A DNA stretch of 64,000 bases from an uncultured Collinsella sp. (GCA_959604825.1 CAUHCN010000001.1:157445-221444), one strand, 5' to 3'. Counted from the first letter of the stretch, positions 49,580 to 58,534 are shown. The notes: generated from the sequence alone by a model not told the origin. Program-made: numbers and translations.

Positions 49580-50704
49580 CTACCTGGGCACGCGGTCCTG
49601 CCTCGCGGCAAACGGGGCGAGCACGGCGTGCGGCTCGCTTTGGTACCAGTAGGCGACGGTGGAGATGTCGTCCTCGCGCTCGTAGAGCTTGATGTCGTCG
49701 TTGCCGAGGTCCTGGAATGTCACGCGCAGGTCCTCCTTGAACGAGATCGGGTCGGGAAGGTGCCACCTGTAGAGACCGTGCCTGGGCAGCGCGTCGTCGT
49801 TGGTCGCGAGCATCGGGTTCGGGTTCGGCTTGCCCGCGCTGAAGCGGTCGCGCGTGGCGTCGCGCGTCGAGCGGTACGGGTAGCCGGCGAACAGCGTGTT
49901 GAAGCACTGCGCCTCGGGCAGCGCGTGGGGCGGCCTGTCGAGAAAGGCCCAGGCACCGCCGAAGTAGTCCTCGGCTCCCGTCGAGGTGACCGTGGGGAAC
50001 TCCTCGTCGCCGTCGAGGAAGAACTTCATCTCGCCCTCGCCCCACCAATAGCGCTCCAGGGCGCACAGGGCCATGTAGGTGCCGACGTAGTAGCCCTTGC
50101 CGCGCACGCCGTCGAGCACGGTGTAGTCGACGCCCCTGCGGGTGCTGCGCTCGCGGTTAAAGCGAGCGTGGAAGTACATGGCGTCGTCCGGCACGTCGGT
50201 GAGCGCGTAGTTGAACGTGTAGAAGATGTACTTAATGAACCCGGGGTGCTCGCTCGTAAGCGTGACCTTGGCGTGCTTCCTGAAGGGCATCTCGAAGTAG
50301 CAGTTCATGCCGCCCGTCGGGTTCACGCAGATGGGCATTGAGTTGACAATGGCGCGCTCACCGAAGCCGTTACAGAAGAAGTCGCCGACAGGGCACTCGA
50401 CCGAGGGGGTCTCCTCGTCGTCCCAGTAGAAGCGCAGCACGAGGTCGCGCATGACGAAGCTGCCGGCGGCGGTCTTGTCGGGGACGGTCATCCAGATGTG
50501 GCGGATGATGCCGGGGCCCTCGATGTCCGCGAGCGTGATGGTCTCGCCGGACTCAAGGGGCACGCAGCACGAGCCCTTGCGGCCGACGCCGAGGTGGCTG
50601 GCCGACATGGCGGCGCGGCCCTTCTCGCCCGTGATGTTCTCGGGGGTGATGGCGCGGCTTTCCTCACCGCCGTGCATCCACACGTCCTTAAGGAACTCTC
50701 TCAT
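49580..50704 (-). CDS. GH172 (DUF2961) glycoside hydrolase
   Basis: 374 aa. DUF2961 proteins are now family GH172, with characterised members acting as difructose-dianhydride I synthase/hydrolase (alpha-fructofuranosidase) or D-arabinofuranosidases. Visible blocks are LADIEGPGIIRHIWMTVPD, PVGDFFCNGFGER, YFEMPFRKHAKVTL, GVDYTVLDGVRGKGYYVGTY and STGAEDYFGGAWAF; acidic residues in the last two regions are likely catalytic. No signal peptide, so the substrate is imported, most likely by the PTS encoded in the same operon. Confidence 0.85.
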   Translation of the reverse strand: MREFLKDVWMHGGEESRAITPENITGEKGRAAMSASHLGVGRKGSCCVPLESGETITLADIEGPGIIRHIWMTVPDKTAAGSFVMRDLVLRFYWDDEETPSVECPVGDFFCNGFGERAIVNSMPICVNPTGGMNCYFEMPFRKHAKVTLTSEHPGFIKYIFYTFNYALTDVPDDAMYFHARFNRERSTRRGVDYTVLDGVRGKGYYVGTYMALCALERYWWGEGEMKFFLDGDEEFPTVTSTGAEDYFGGAWAFLDRPPHALPEAQCFNTLFAGYPYRSTRDATRDRFSAGKPNPNPMLATNDDALPRHGLYRWHLPDPISFKEDLRVTFQDLGNDDIKLYEREDDISTVAYWYQSEPHAVLAPFAARQDRVPR

Positions 50705-50716
50705 CGTCGACCTCCT

Positions 50717-51115
50717 CTATTCGTCGTCGTCGCACTCGGCAGAACTGACACCGTTCACGTAGATGATCTGCTGGCGCGCCTCGTTGACGAGGGCATCGAA
50801 GTCGAGCTTCTCGTCGGGGCGCGCGAGCGCGACCGTCATGGCGAGCGGGAGGTTGACACCCGCGATCACGTGGATCCGGTCGGAGGCGAAGCGGGAGAAG
50901 CGCTGGTTCACGCTGCCGCCGAACGCGTCGGTAAGGACGACGACCTCGTCAGTGCCCGAAAGAGCCGCCTCGACCGCCGCGTCGAGCCCCTCGCCGTTGT
51001 CGTTCACGTAGGCGCACACGGCGTTGACGGCGTCGCCCTTACCCGTAAGGAACTCGAGGGTGTCCTTGAAGCCCTGGGCGAGAAGGGAATGGCTCGCCAC
51101 AACTATCTTTCTCAT
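50717..51115 (-). CDS. PTS mannose/fructose-family EIIA component
   Basis: 132 aa EIIA of the Man family. The phosphorylated His is in VVASHSLLAQGFKDTLEFL (His 9). DEVVVLTDAFGGSVNQRF is the second family motif. It is a separate protein, not fused to EIIB, and carries an acidic tail (ECDDDE). It receives phosphate from HPr and passes it to EIIB (52773). Confidence 0.92.
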   Translation of the reverse strand: MRKIVVASHSLLAQGFKDTLEFLTGKGDAVNAVCAYVNDNGEGLDAAVEAALSGTDEVVVLTDAFGGSVNQRFSRFASDRIHVIAGVNLPLAMTVALARPDEKLDFDALVNEARQQIIYVNGVSSAECDDDE

Positions 51116-51141
51116 TGATTCACCAATCTCTTGGGTCGAAG

Positions 51142-51975
51142 CTAAGCGAGGATGCCGGCGGCGGAGGCGACCATCGCGAGGACAATCACCACGAGGATGA
51201 GGGCCGTCATGCTCGCGTTCTTCTTGGTAAGAAGGTAATACGCGCTTCCCGTGATGGCGGCGGGGATCATGGCAGGCAGGATCTTGTCGAGCAGCGGCTG
51301 GATCTCCATCGCGACGTCGCCGAAGCTGAAGCTAATCGGGCAGGTGACGCCGATGACCGAGGCGATGAGGCAGCCGACCACGGTGAGGCCGAGCACGGAG
51401 GCGGCGGCAGTGAGGTTGGGAAGCTTCTCGCTGAAGTCGGTGACGAGCTTCACGCCCTGCTTGTAGCCGAACTCGAGGGCGTGCATGCGGACCCAGAAGA
51501 TGGCCAGGATGAGCGCGAACCAGATGCCGGCTCCCACGGGGTTGCCCTCGATGGCCATGTAGGCGGCGATGGAGCCCATGATGGTCGGGATCATGGTCAT
51601 GAGCAGGGAGTCGCCGACGCCGGCGAGCGGTCCCATGGTGCCGATCTTCAGGTCTTGGACGGCGTCCGCCGCCGCTAGGCCGTCGCGCTCCTCCATGGCC
51701 ACGCAGGCGCCAAGGATGATGGCGGCGAGCCAAGGCTGGGTGTTGTAGTAGCGGAAGTGGTTGTTGAGCGCTTGCTTATAGTCCTCGTCGTTCGTGTAGA
51801 TCTTCCTCAGGACCGGCGAGAGGGCGTAGGCGACTGAGGCGCCCTGCTGGGTCTGGTAGTTGAAGGTGCACACGCTCATGAGCCAGCGCCAGTTCGCGTT
51901 GCGCAGGTCCTTCTTGGTGACCTTGTAGCCGGAGGGCTTGCCCTTTGCGACGGCGGTGATGTTCTCGTTTTCCAT
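51142..51975 (-). CDS. PTS mannose/fructose-family EIID component
   Basis: 277 aa membrane protein. The family start VTKKDLRNANWRWLMSVCTFNYQTQQG and LKIGTMGPLAGVGDSLLMTMIPTIMGSIAA are diagnostic for EIID of the Man family. With EIIC it forms the sugar channel. It lies 2 nt after EIIC. Confidence 0.95.
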   Translation of the reverse strand: MENENITAVAKGKPSGYKVTKKDLRNANWRWLMSVCTFNYQTQQGASVAYALSPVLRKIYTNDEDYKQALNNHFRYYNTQPWLAAIILGACVAMEERDGLAAADAVQDLKIGTMGPLAGVGDSLLMTMIPTIMGSIAAYMAIEGNPVGAGIWFALILAIFWVRMHALEFGYKQGVKLVTDFSEKLPNLTAAASVLGLTVVGCLIASVIGVTCPISFSFGDVAMEIQPLLDKILPAMIPAAITGSAYYLLTKKNASMTALILVVIVLAMVASAAGILA

Positions 51976-51977
51976 GG

Positions 51978-52763
51978 TTACTCATCCTCTCCGATGAAGG
52001 CGTCTGCGGAAGCGTGGGCGGCGAGCTCGGTGTCCCTCTCGGCGCGCTGGTAGAACGCGATCGCGAGGGCAAAGCCGACGATGGCGGCGCCGATGATGGG
52101 CACGTTCAGGAAGGCCGAGAGGAAGAAGCCGGCGAGCAGGTACTGGAAGTACTTGCCGGTGGGCATGTAACGCAGCAGCATCGCGATTCCGACGGCCGGG
52201 AGCATCTTGCCGGCGAGGGTGAGGCCGGAAAGGAACCACTGGGGCATAACCTCGAGGAGCCAGTTGACGGCGGGCTGGCCGAGGGTCACGGAGACAAAGA
52301 CGGGCAGGGCGGCGCACAGGCCGAAGAGCACGGGGCAGACCCACAGGATGGCGTTCATCTGCTTGAACTTGCCCTCGTCGCAGAACTTCTGGGACTTCTC
52401 GACGACGAAGCCGTTGAGGATCTTGGCGACGACGTCGAGCTGGATGCCGAGCATGCCGACCGGCAGGCCGATGGCGAGGCCCGTGTCGGAGCCCAGGGTC
52501 ACGCCGTAGGCGGTGGCGATGATGGCCATCGTGCCGTAGTCGGGAATGGAGGAGCCGCCGAAGCCCGCGACGCCGAGCTGCATGAGCTGAATGGTGCCGC
52601 CGATGACAAGGCCGGTCTTCCAGTCGCCCATGACGACTCCGGTGATGAGGCCCCAGAAAACGGCGTAATTGACGAAGATCATCGGGATGCCGTAGTAGTC
52701 CACGTGCTTGATGAAGGCCAGCAGGGTCAAAAGGACGACCTGCAGGATAGTGAAGTTGACCAT
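51978..52763 (-). CDS. PTS mannose/fructose-family EIIC component
   Basis: 261 aa, hydrophobic throughout. GVVMGDWKTGLVIGGTIQLMQLGVAGFGGSSIPDYGTMAIIATAYG is the EIIC signature of the Man family. It forms the transport channel with EIID and lies between EIIB and EIID with short gaps of 9 and 2 nt. Confidence 0.95.
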   Translation of the reverse strand: MVNFTILQVVLLTLLAFIKHVDYYGIPMIFVNYAVFWGLITGVVMGDWKTGLVIGGTIQLMQLGVAGFGGSSIPDYGTMAIIATAYGVTLGSDTGLAIGLPVGMLGIQLDVVAKILNGFVVEKSQKFCDEGKFKQMNAILWVCPVLFGLCAALPVFVSVTLGQPAVNWLLEVMPQWFLSGLTLAGKMLPAVGIAMLLRYMPTGKYFQYLLAGFFLSAFLNVPIIGAAIVGFALAIAFYQRAERDTELAAHASADAFIGEDE

Positions 52764-52772
52764 ATTTCCCCC

Positions 52773-53246
52773 TTAGATGAGGTCTGCGACGGAGACGGGC
52801 TTGTCGGCGGGCACGAACTGGGCCGTCACCTTGACGCCACGGGCGATGAGCGCCTTGTAGCTCTGGACGTTCTCGGCGGAGGCGTAGGCGCGCTGGGTGA
52901 GCTGGATGCCGTCCTCCTTGACGAGCGAGCCGCCGACGACCAGCGACGGGAGCTCGACGCCCGACTCGACCAGGCGAAGCATCGTCTCGGGCTCCTTGGC
53001 GATGACGAAGACCTTCTCGCGGTCGTACTTGCCCGCGGCGAAGTTCTTGAGCGCGGTCTGCTCGGAGATGATCGAAACGGCCATGCCCGCGGGGCGCGCC
53101 ATCCTCATGGTGGACTTCAGGACCTCGTCGCCGGCGACCTTGTCGTCGATGACCATGACTCGGGTCGCGCCCGACACCGGGGCCCACTGCGTCACGATGA
53201 TGCCGTGAAGCAGGCGATTGTCGATTCGTGCCATAACAACACTCAT
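52773..53246 (-). CDS. PTS mannose/fructose-family EIIB component
   Basis: 157 aa. The active His lies in ARIDNRLLHGIIVTQWAP; TRVMVIDDKVAGDEVLKSTMRMA is a further family block. I use the ATG at 53246, with AGGAG upstream; the frame extends to 53315 without support. It is the first structural gene behind the LevR-type regulator, 123 nt after it. Confidence 0.93.
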   Translation of the reverse strand: MSVVMARIDNRLLHGIIVTQWAPVSGATRVMVIDDKVAGDEVLKSTMRMARPAGMAVSIISEQTALKNFAAGKYDREKVFVIAKEPETMLRLVESGVELPSLVVGGSLVKEDGIQLTQRAYASAENVQSYKALIARGVKVTAQFVPADKPVSVADLI

Positions 53247-53369
53247 GTTTGCTCCTATCAAATGAAGTTTTACGTTCGGTACTGCCTCGGCGCTATCCGG
53301 ATTCGCGCCGGGCAAGGGGTTATCGGATTATTGAGGACGCGCGGTCAGCTTGCGGCGGCGCGGGGAAGG

Positions 53370-56111
53370 TCACTCGTCGAGCAGGAGGTCCGAGGAGCCG
53401 AGGCGCTCTTCTCGCGCCGGGGCGGCGCTCACGCTTATGTAGTCGAAGACATATGCGATCTCGCTTACGGGAACCTCTACGCGATAGCGCGTCGAGATGC
53501 TCGAGAAGCTCTGCCTGAAGGACTCGATGAAATCGGCGCGTTCCTCCTCGAAGCGGTCCTGGCCAACGTAGGTCTCAATGGGGTTTCTGGTAACAAGGCG
53601 CTCGACGAGACAGCAGAGGTGAACGTAGAGCCCAATGATGGCGTTGCTGCCGATCTTCTCGCCTGTCCTGCGCTGAAGCTCGTGCACGGCGCTCTCGATC
53701 TCATGGAATAGCCGCTCCGGGTCGAGGATGGTGATGGAGCGGATGACGTTCTGCAGCGTCATGTTCGAGAGCAGCTTCTCGTGGAAAGAAGAGAGCTCGG
53801 AAGCGTCAAGCCACCTGCCGAACACGGCATCAACCTTAGAGGCGGACGCCGTCGACATGATGTCCTCGAGGGCGACGAAGGGGACGGAGGCGACCCCGGG
53901 GTCTCCCGTGCCGATGACGGCGCAGACGCGGTGCTCGGAGAAAACGGCGTCGTTCGACCCGTTCGCGACGAGCTGCTTGAAGGGCCTCGTGAGCAGGCGC
54001 GCGCCTATGGTGCGCGGGAGGCTCTGCGAGACGAGCTGGCGTATCCTCTCCGCGGCGTCGACCCCGGACTCGGAGCAGAAGACGATGGCGTCCTCACGGT
54101 TGACGCGCTCGATCACCTTGCAGTGCGTCACGCACGCGGCGGTCGCATCGCCAAGAACCTCGGCGATGGACTTGCCGCCGAGCAGCCCGACCCCGATCTC
54201 GAGCGCAAGACCGGTAGAGACGTTGTTCACCACGCCGATAGTGGAGTCGGTAACGTTCTCGAGGGCCTTATAGGCCTCCTCCAAGGAGCCCATGTCGACG
54301 AGGAACACGACCCCGGTGCAGTAGGAATGGCGGTCGACGAGGCGCTGGAGCGGACCGACGATGTCCTTCAGCTGCTGGTCGTAGGGCATGTCGACAGCCT
54401 CGTACACATGCATGCTGAGCATACGGTTCGCCGCGTCGGCGATGCTCGTCGCCGTTGAGTAGCCGTGGGACAAGATGACGCAGAGCGTCCGAAGGGCCTT
54501 CGCATCGCGAGACTCCGATGCGACGCACAGCGTCAGAAGCGTCTTCGTGAAGTGATCGAGCGAGATTCCCAGCGCCCCTTCCACGTCTGCGGCGACCTGA
54601 TCGGAGACACTCGAGGCAAACGGCAATTCGGAGGTCACGGCACCGAGGAGATGGGAGATTTGCTCCGCACAGGCAGACTTTCGCTTAGCCAGGCCGATAC
54701 CCGGCCACAACTGCAGGCAAATCTCCTGGGCCAGTAGAAAAGCGACCTTCCTCGAAAGCTCGATGCCATAAGAAGAGCCTGCGTCGGCAAGGACCGCGCC
54801 CACGACGCGCTCGAAGGCGCGCGACCTCGAGGAGGCGACGCCGTGGTCGAAGATCAAGTGATCCTCAACGCCGCGCACAGCGGAGACAGCTTGCGAGACA
54901 AGCTCGGAGACAGAGAGCTCCCCGGCGCAGAATCGCTCATCGAGGGAGCACAGGGCATCGAGCGCCTGCTCGACCGGCCCTGTGCTCTCGGCGGCATCCA
55001 GAGACGCGTCGATCAGAACGCCATCGTCGGGCTGTTGATCGATCTGCGCGGAGGAGAGGAGCCCGCTGGGAAGAAGATACGGGCGAACGACGACGTAGTC
55101 GCCCTCGCGATTGAGGAACGCTTTGGCACAGCAGTTCGTCACGCAGGCGCGCAAGCCGGCGATGTTATCGGAAAAGTCCGCGTTCACGAGGCAACGGTAT
55201 GCGCCGCGGCTGATCTTCACATCAGAACCGATTCGGCACCCCTCGCTGCGCAGGAAGCTCAAGATGAGATCCTCGCGCTCCTCGGGGGTCCGCTCCTTGA
55301 GTGAGGGGACGCGGGCACAGATGGGCATTTTGCTGTAGGCCGAGGAAACCTTCAGGTCATCGGCGGAAAGCGTCGTCGAAAGAACGAGGCGAGCGCGCGG
55401 CGCATCCTGGGAGGCATCGAGCCCGAGGGCCGTCGCAAGGCAGTGCTCCATCGCAGAGGGAGAGAGTGCCTCGATGCCGTTGACAAAGACCACACCCCCG
55501 CGCGCTTTCGCGATCGACTCGTCAAGAAGCCCGTTGAACGAGGCGGCGTCCGGGACCCCGGCGCAGTCGATGCGCACATAGGAGGAGTCGCGGGACAGCA
55601 AGCCCTGGTTCTTGCCGTACTCGTACACAAGGCGAGAAAGGAAAGACTTACCGACACCCACGCCGCCGCTCAAGAGGATGGGCAGGCCAAACGGAGGGTA
55701 CTGAACCGCAGCCTTGCACTGCTCGACAACGGAGCTGAGGCTCATGTCGAAGCCCACGGCACGCGCGAAGTCGCGGTGATCGGCGATTCCCGTCGCCTGG
55801 ATGAGGTCGGCGAGCGAGGCATACTCGCTTGCAGAGAGCTTTACCTGAAAACGCTTCTGGAACGCGCGGCGATGAAAATAACGGACAGGCCTGCCCGCCA
55901 CCTTAACCACAAGACCGGCGCGAACAAGGTCGTTGAGGTACTGGCTCGCCAGGCTCCTGGAGATGATGAGCGTCTCGGCGATGTCGGAGGTGGACAGACG
56001 GGCAAGGTCGTCGAGCGAGACGGCAGAGGTGAGGGCCTCGAGATGCTCGAGAATCCTGTCCCTCATGTCGACGGGTTTCTTTGCCAAGCTGTCCTGTGTG
56101 GTCTTGTCCAT
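53370..56111 (-). CDS. levR: LevR/DtaR-type PTS-controlled activator with degenerate AAA domain
   Basis: 913 aa. Order: winged helix (about 15-85), AAA domain with Walker A LSGGVGVGKSFLSRL near 148-160, a PRD-like domain, an EIIA-Man-like domain (VILSHGYSTATSIADAANRM; VVFLVDMGSLEEAYKAL), and a C-terminal PRD. In classic sigma-54 activators the AAA domain has a GAFTGA loop and a DE Walker B. Here that loop is missing and the Walker B position reads GGVVFVNGIEAL. It probably controls the PTS-GH172-ROK operon through PTS phosphorylation, but perhaps without sigma-54. Confidence 0.8.
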   Translation of the reverse strand: MDKTTQDSLAKKPVDMRDRILEHLEALTSAVSLDDLARLSTSDIAETLIISRSLASQYLNDLVRAGLVVKVAGRPVRYFHRRAFQKRFQVKLSASEYASLADLIQATGIADHRDFARAVGFDMSLSSVVEQCKAAVQYPPFGLPILLSGGVGVGKSFLSRLVYEYGKNQGLLSRDSSYVRIDCAGVPDAASFNGLLDESIAKARGGVVFVNGIEALSPSAMEHCLATALGLDASQDAPRARLVLSTTLSADDLKVSSAYSKMPICARVPSLKERTPEEREDLILSFLRSEGCRIGSDVKISRGAYRCLVNADFSDNIAGLRACVTNCCAKAFLNREGDYVVVRPYLLPSGLLSSAQIDQQPDDGVLIDASLDAAESTGPVEQALDALCSLDERFCAGELSVSELVSQAVSAVRGVEDHLIFDHGVASSRSRAFERVVGAVLADAGSSYGIELSRKVAFLLAQEICLQLWPGIGLAKRKSACAEQISHLLGAVTSELPFASSVSDQVAADVEGALGISLDHFTKTLLTLCVASESRDAKALRTLCVILSHGYSTATSIADAANRMLSMHVYEAVDMPYDQQLKDIVGPLQRLVDRHSYCTGVVFLVDMGSLEEAYKALENVTDSTIGVVNNVSTGLALEIGVGLLGGKSIAEVLGDATAACVTHCKVIERVNREDAIVFCSESGVDAAERIRQLVSQSLPRTIGARLLTRPFKQLVANGSNDAVFSEHRVCAVIGTGDPGVASVPFVALEDIMSTASASKVDAVFGRWLDASELSSFHEKLLSNMTLQNVIRSITILDPERLFHEIESAVHELQRRTGEKIGSNAIIGLYVHLCCLVERLVTRNPIETYVGQDRFEEERADFIESFRQSFSSISTRYRVEVPVSEIAYVFDYISVSAAPAREERLGSSDLLLDE

Positions 56112-56304
56112 GACTTCTTACCTCCTCGTACAAGGAGTATAAGGGGAGAACAGAGAACGGAAGGGGGCGCGTGGGGGAATCAACAGCTCCGAGGAAAAGT
56201 CCACCACTTGAGGGGCAGAAAACAACGGCCATTGAACATTCAGGGCCGACGCTCAACACTTCGGCTCGACACTTCGCTTTGGAAAGGGCCCCGGCGCGCC
56301 GGGC

Positions 56305-56640
56305 CTAAAGCTTAACCATGCGCGCGGCGATGCGGGCGCAGTCGCAGGCGGCCTTCTTCTCGAAGGTGTTGTAGTCGACGACCCGGCCCTCGGCGCAGGG
56401 CTTGTCGCTGATGGCGCGCACGACGACGAGGGGCACGCCGTTGAGATAGGAGGCCTGCGCGATGGTGCAGCCCTCCATCTCGCAGCACAGGTCGCCGAAG
56501 GCCGCGAGGATTCGCTCCTTCTGTTCCGCGGGCGAGACGAACTGGTCGCCGGAGACGACGCGGCCCTTGAGGACCTTAATGTCGGGGGCGACGGCGGCCG
56601 CGGCGGCGCACGCCGCCAGCAAGGGCCGGAACGGATCGCG
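56305..56640 (-). pseudogene. mtnN: MTA/SAH nucleosidase, C-terminal fragment
   Basis: The frame contains GRVVSGDQFVSPAEQKERILAAFGDLCCEMEGCTIAQASYLNGVPLVVVRAISDKP, the C-terminal half of 5'-methylthioadenosine/S-adenosylhomocysteine nucleosidase, with MEG and the SD of the active site. The N-terminal half is missing: homology ends near 56640, where IS3 transposase sequence begins on the other strand. Transposon insertion is the probable cause. Confidence 0.8.
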
Positions 56641-57080
56641 CAAGATCAAGGCGTCGCCCGGGAGGTCGGGCGTTACCGTCAGCCGGCGCCGCGTCTGCCG
56701 CATCATGAGGGAGAACGGCCTGGCCGGCGCATACGGCAGGAAGAGGTTCAAGGTGCACCCCGGGGCGGTCAACGAGGCCGACGTGTCGAACGTCGTCGCG
56801 CGCGGCTTCGGCGGCAGGGCGCCGTGCACCCATATATGCAGCGACTTGGCCTGCGTGCGCGTCGGGGCGTCGTGGAACTACGTCTGCCTGCTCGTCGACC
56901 TCTGCAACGGGGAGATCGTCGGCCACTCCGAAGGACCGAGGAGGGACGCGCGAGCTCCGAGCCAAGCTCTTGGATTACGTGCACTGGTACAACAACTTCA
57001 GGATCCACTCGACGCTGGGCTACATGTCGCCGGTCGAGTTCAGGGAGGCGGGGCCGTCCCTCCCGGAATCGTCCAAATAA
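56637..57080 (+). mobile_element. IS3-family transposase remnant with internal deletion
   Basis: The plus strand reads RKIKASPGRSGVTVSRRRVCRIMREN, then THICSDLACVRVGASWNYVCLLVDLCNGEIVGHSEGPRRDA (the first DDE Asp). It then jumps, with a frame change near 56955, to RELRAKLLDYVHWYNNFRIHSTLGYMSPVEFREAG and a stop at 57080. Roughly 80-90 residues carrying the second Asp and the Glu are missing, so it cannot be active. The 5' part (orfA) is also absent. It abuts the mtnN fragment. Confidence 0.8.
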
Positions 57081-57786
57081 GTGTTGCCAATCCATAGCCA
57101 ATCCAGCCATCATCTTCGCGAAGGCGGACGTCAGGAAAAGCTCGGCTTGAGCTCGGTCGGACGCGGTCTGTGGGGCATCATTCAGGCTCAGGGGTCTCCT
57201 TGTCTTCTTCGGTCGCAACCTAAATGATAGGGACGGCCCCTTCTCTCTTTCCCCTTCGTTTTCGACGCGTCACCCTCTCGGCGGGCTTAAGGCCCGCGCT
57301 CGCGGGTGCAGGGGCTACGCCCAAACCCCAAAAACGTAACGCCGTGCTCGAAGCGTTTCCGGACGTCAGCGTAATCTCAAATCCCGTTCGTCAACTCATG
57401 GGCAAGCCACCTGAGACTACTCATTTCTCCTACTGGCAATGAAGACCTGCGACCTGCAGTTTTGCAAACTGCTTGAAAGCCACCTGCGTTGATTCACTTC
57501 CTATTGCAGCTGGCGGCTTGCACGCGAAAAGGCATTTAAGTTTCAAAACGGGCGTTTTCGGCGCTATCGAGCCTCCAAAGGCACCCCGCCGCGCCCTTTG
57601 GGACAAAAACAAAAACTCAAAGCCCTGAGTTCGAAAATAGTTTTTGGAGTTGTCCCGACTTTTGTCCCCGAAGCCGACGAAACGCGACAGGGTATCACCT
57701 GGCGGCACTCGATTCGAGACGGCACCGAAAACTGGATGCAACCGGAATGACGGGACGGCAGAACCGAAGCCATCGAGTGGGGATAG
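57081..57786. other. Gap between IS3 remnant and the rplX terminator
   Basis: About 700 nt without a supported gene. Open frames on both strands (57224-57442 plus; 57430-57828 minus) lack ribosome-binding sites and family resemblance. A short GGCGGGCTTAAGGCCCGC hairpin lies near 57280. The left end is probably the IS3 right flank. Confidence 0.45.
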
Positions 57787-57820
57787 AAAAAGGCCCGGGT
57801 GCCGTGGCATCCGGGCCTTT
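57787..57820 (-). terminator. Intrinsic terminator after rplX
   Basis: On the minus strand GGCCCGGATGCC (57817-57806) pairs with GGCACCCGGGCC (57803-57792) around a 2-nt loop and is followed by TTTTTC. It lies 27 nt after the rplX stop. It ends the upstream ribosomal operon half where rplE would normally follow. Confidence 0.88.
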
Positions 57821-57846
57821 GCTAGCAACTTGATGTTGCGGGCAGC

Positions 57847-58152
57847 TTAGAACTTGTGGCCGCACTTCTTGCAGACGCGCAGCTTGTTCTTGCCGTCCTT
57901 CTCGTGACCGACGCGGGTAACCTTACCGCACTCGGGGCAGACGAGATTGACGTTGGAGGCGTCGATGGGAGCCTCCTGCGAAACGATGCCGCCCTGCTGG
58001 TTGGCAGCGTTGGGCTTGACGGCCTTCTTGACGACCGAAACGCCCTCGACAACGACCTTGTTCTCGGCGGGGAGAGCACGCAGGACAACGCCCTGCTTGC
58101 CGCGATCCTTACCAGAGAGAACCTGGACCTTATCGCCCTTCTTGATATACAT
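57847..58152 (-). CDS. rplX: 50S ribosomal protein L24
   Basis: L24 (101 aa) is an early assembly protein of the large subunit. The KOW motif is KKGDKVQVLSGKDRGKQGVVLRALP, and the C-terminal part has a C-x2-C...C-x2-C pattern (VCPECGKVTRVG, VCKKCGHKF), a zinc-ribbon form found in many Gram-positive L24 proteins. It is the last gene of this operon half and is followed by a terminator instead of rplE. Confidence 0.97.
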   Translation of the reverse strand: MYIKKGDKVQVLSGKDRGKQGVVLRALPAENKVVVEGVSVVKKAVKPNAANQQGGIVSQEAPIDASNVNLVCPECGKVTRVGHEKDGKNKLRVCKKCGHKF

Positions 58153-58165
58153 ATATCTCCCCTAA

Positions 58166-58534
58166 CTACAGGGTCTCGGGAGCGAGCGAGACGATCTTCA
58201 TGTACTTCTTGTCACGAAGCTCGCGAGCGACGGGCCCGAAGATACGGGTGCCGACGGGCGAACCATCGTTGTTGATGACAACGCAGGCGTTCTCATCAAA
58301 GCGAATGTAGGAGCCATCCTTGCGGCGGATCTCCTTAACGGTGCGAACGACGACGCAACGGACAACGTCCTTCTTCTTGACGTTGGCGCCAGGGGTAGCC
58401 TCCTGGACAGCACCGATGAACACATCGCCGATGCCTGCATAACGACGCTTGGAACCGCCAAGCACCTTGATGCAGCGAATCTTGCGAGCGCCGGAGTTGT
58501 CGGCGACGTTCAGCATGGTTTGCATCTGAATCAT
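58166..58534 (-). CDS. rplN: 50S ribosomal protein L14
   Basis: L14, 122 aa, the standard length. It begins MIQMQTMLNVADNSGARKIRCIKVLGG and contains the conserved RKDGSYIRFDENACVVINNDGSPVGTRIFGPVARELR. It lies 13 nt before rplX and 118 nt after rpsQ. Confidence 0.98.
   Translation of the reverse strand: MIQMQTMLNVADNSGARKIRCIKVLGGSKRRYAGIGDVFIGAVQEATPGANVKKKDVVRCVVVRTVKEIRRKDGSYIRFDENACVVINNDGSPVGTRIFGPVARELRDKKYMKIVSLAPETL

Noticed and set aside
56769..57218. 149-aa minus-strand ORF
   Set aside because: It lies antisense to the IS3 transposase remnant and has no independent support.
57430..57828. 132-aa minus-strand ORF overlapping the rplX terminator
   Set aside because: It starts inside the terminator, has no ribosome-binding site and no recognisable domain.
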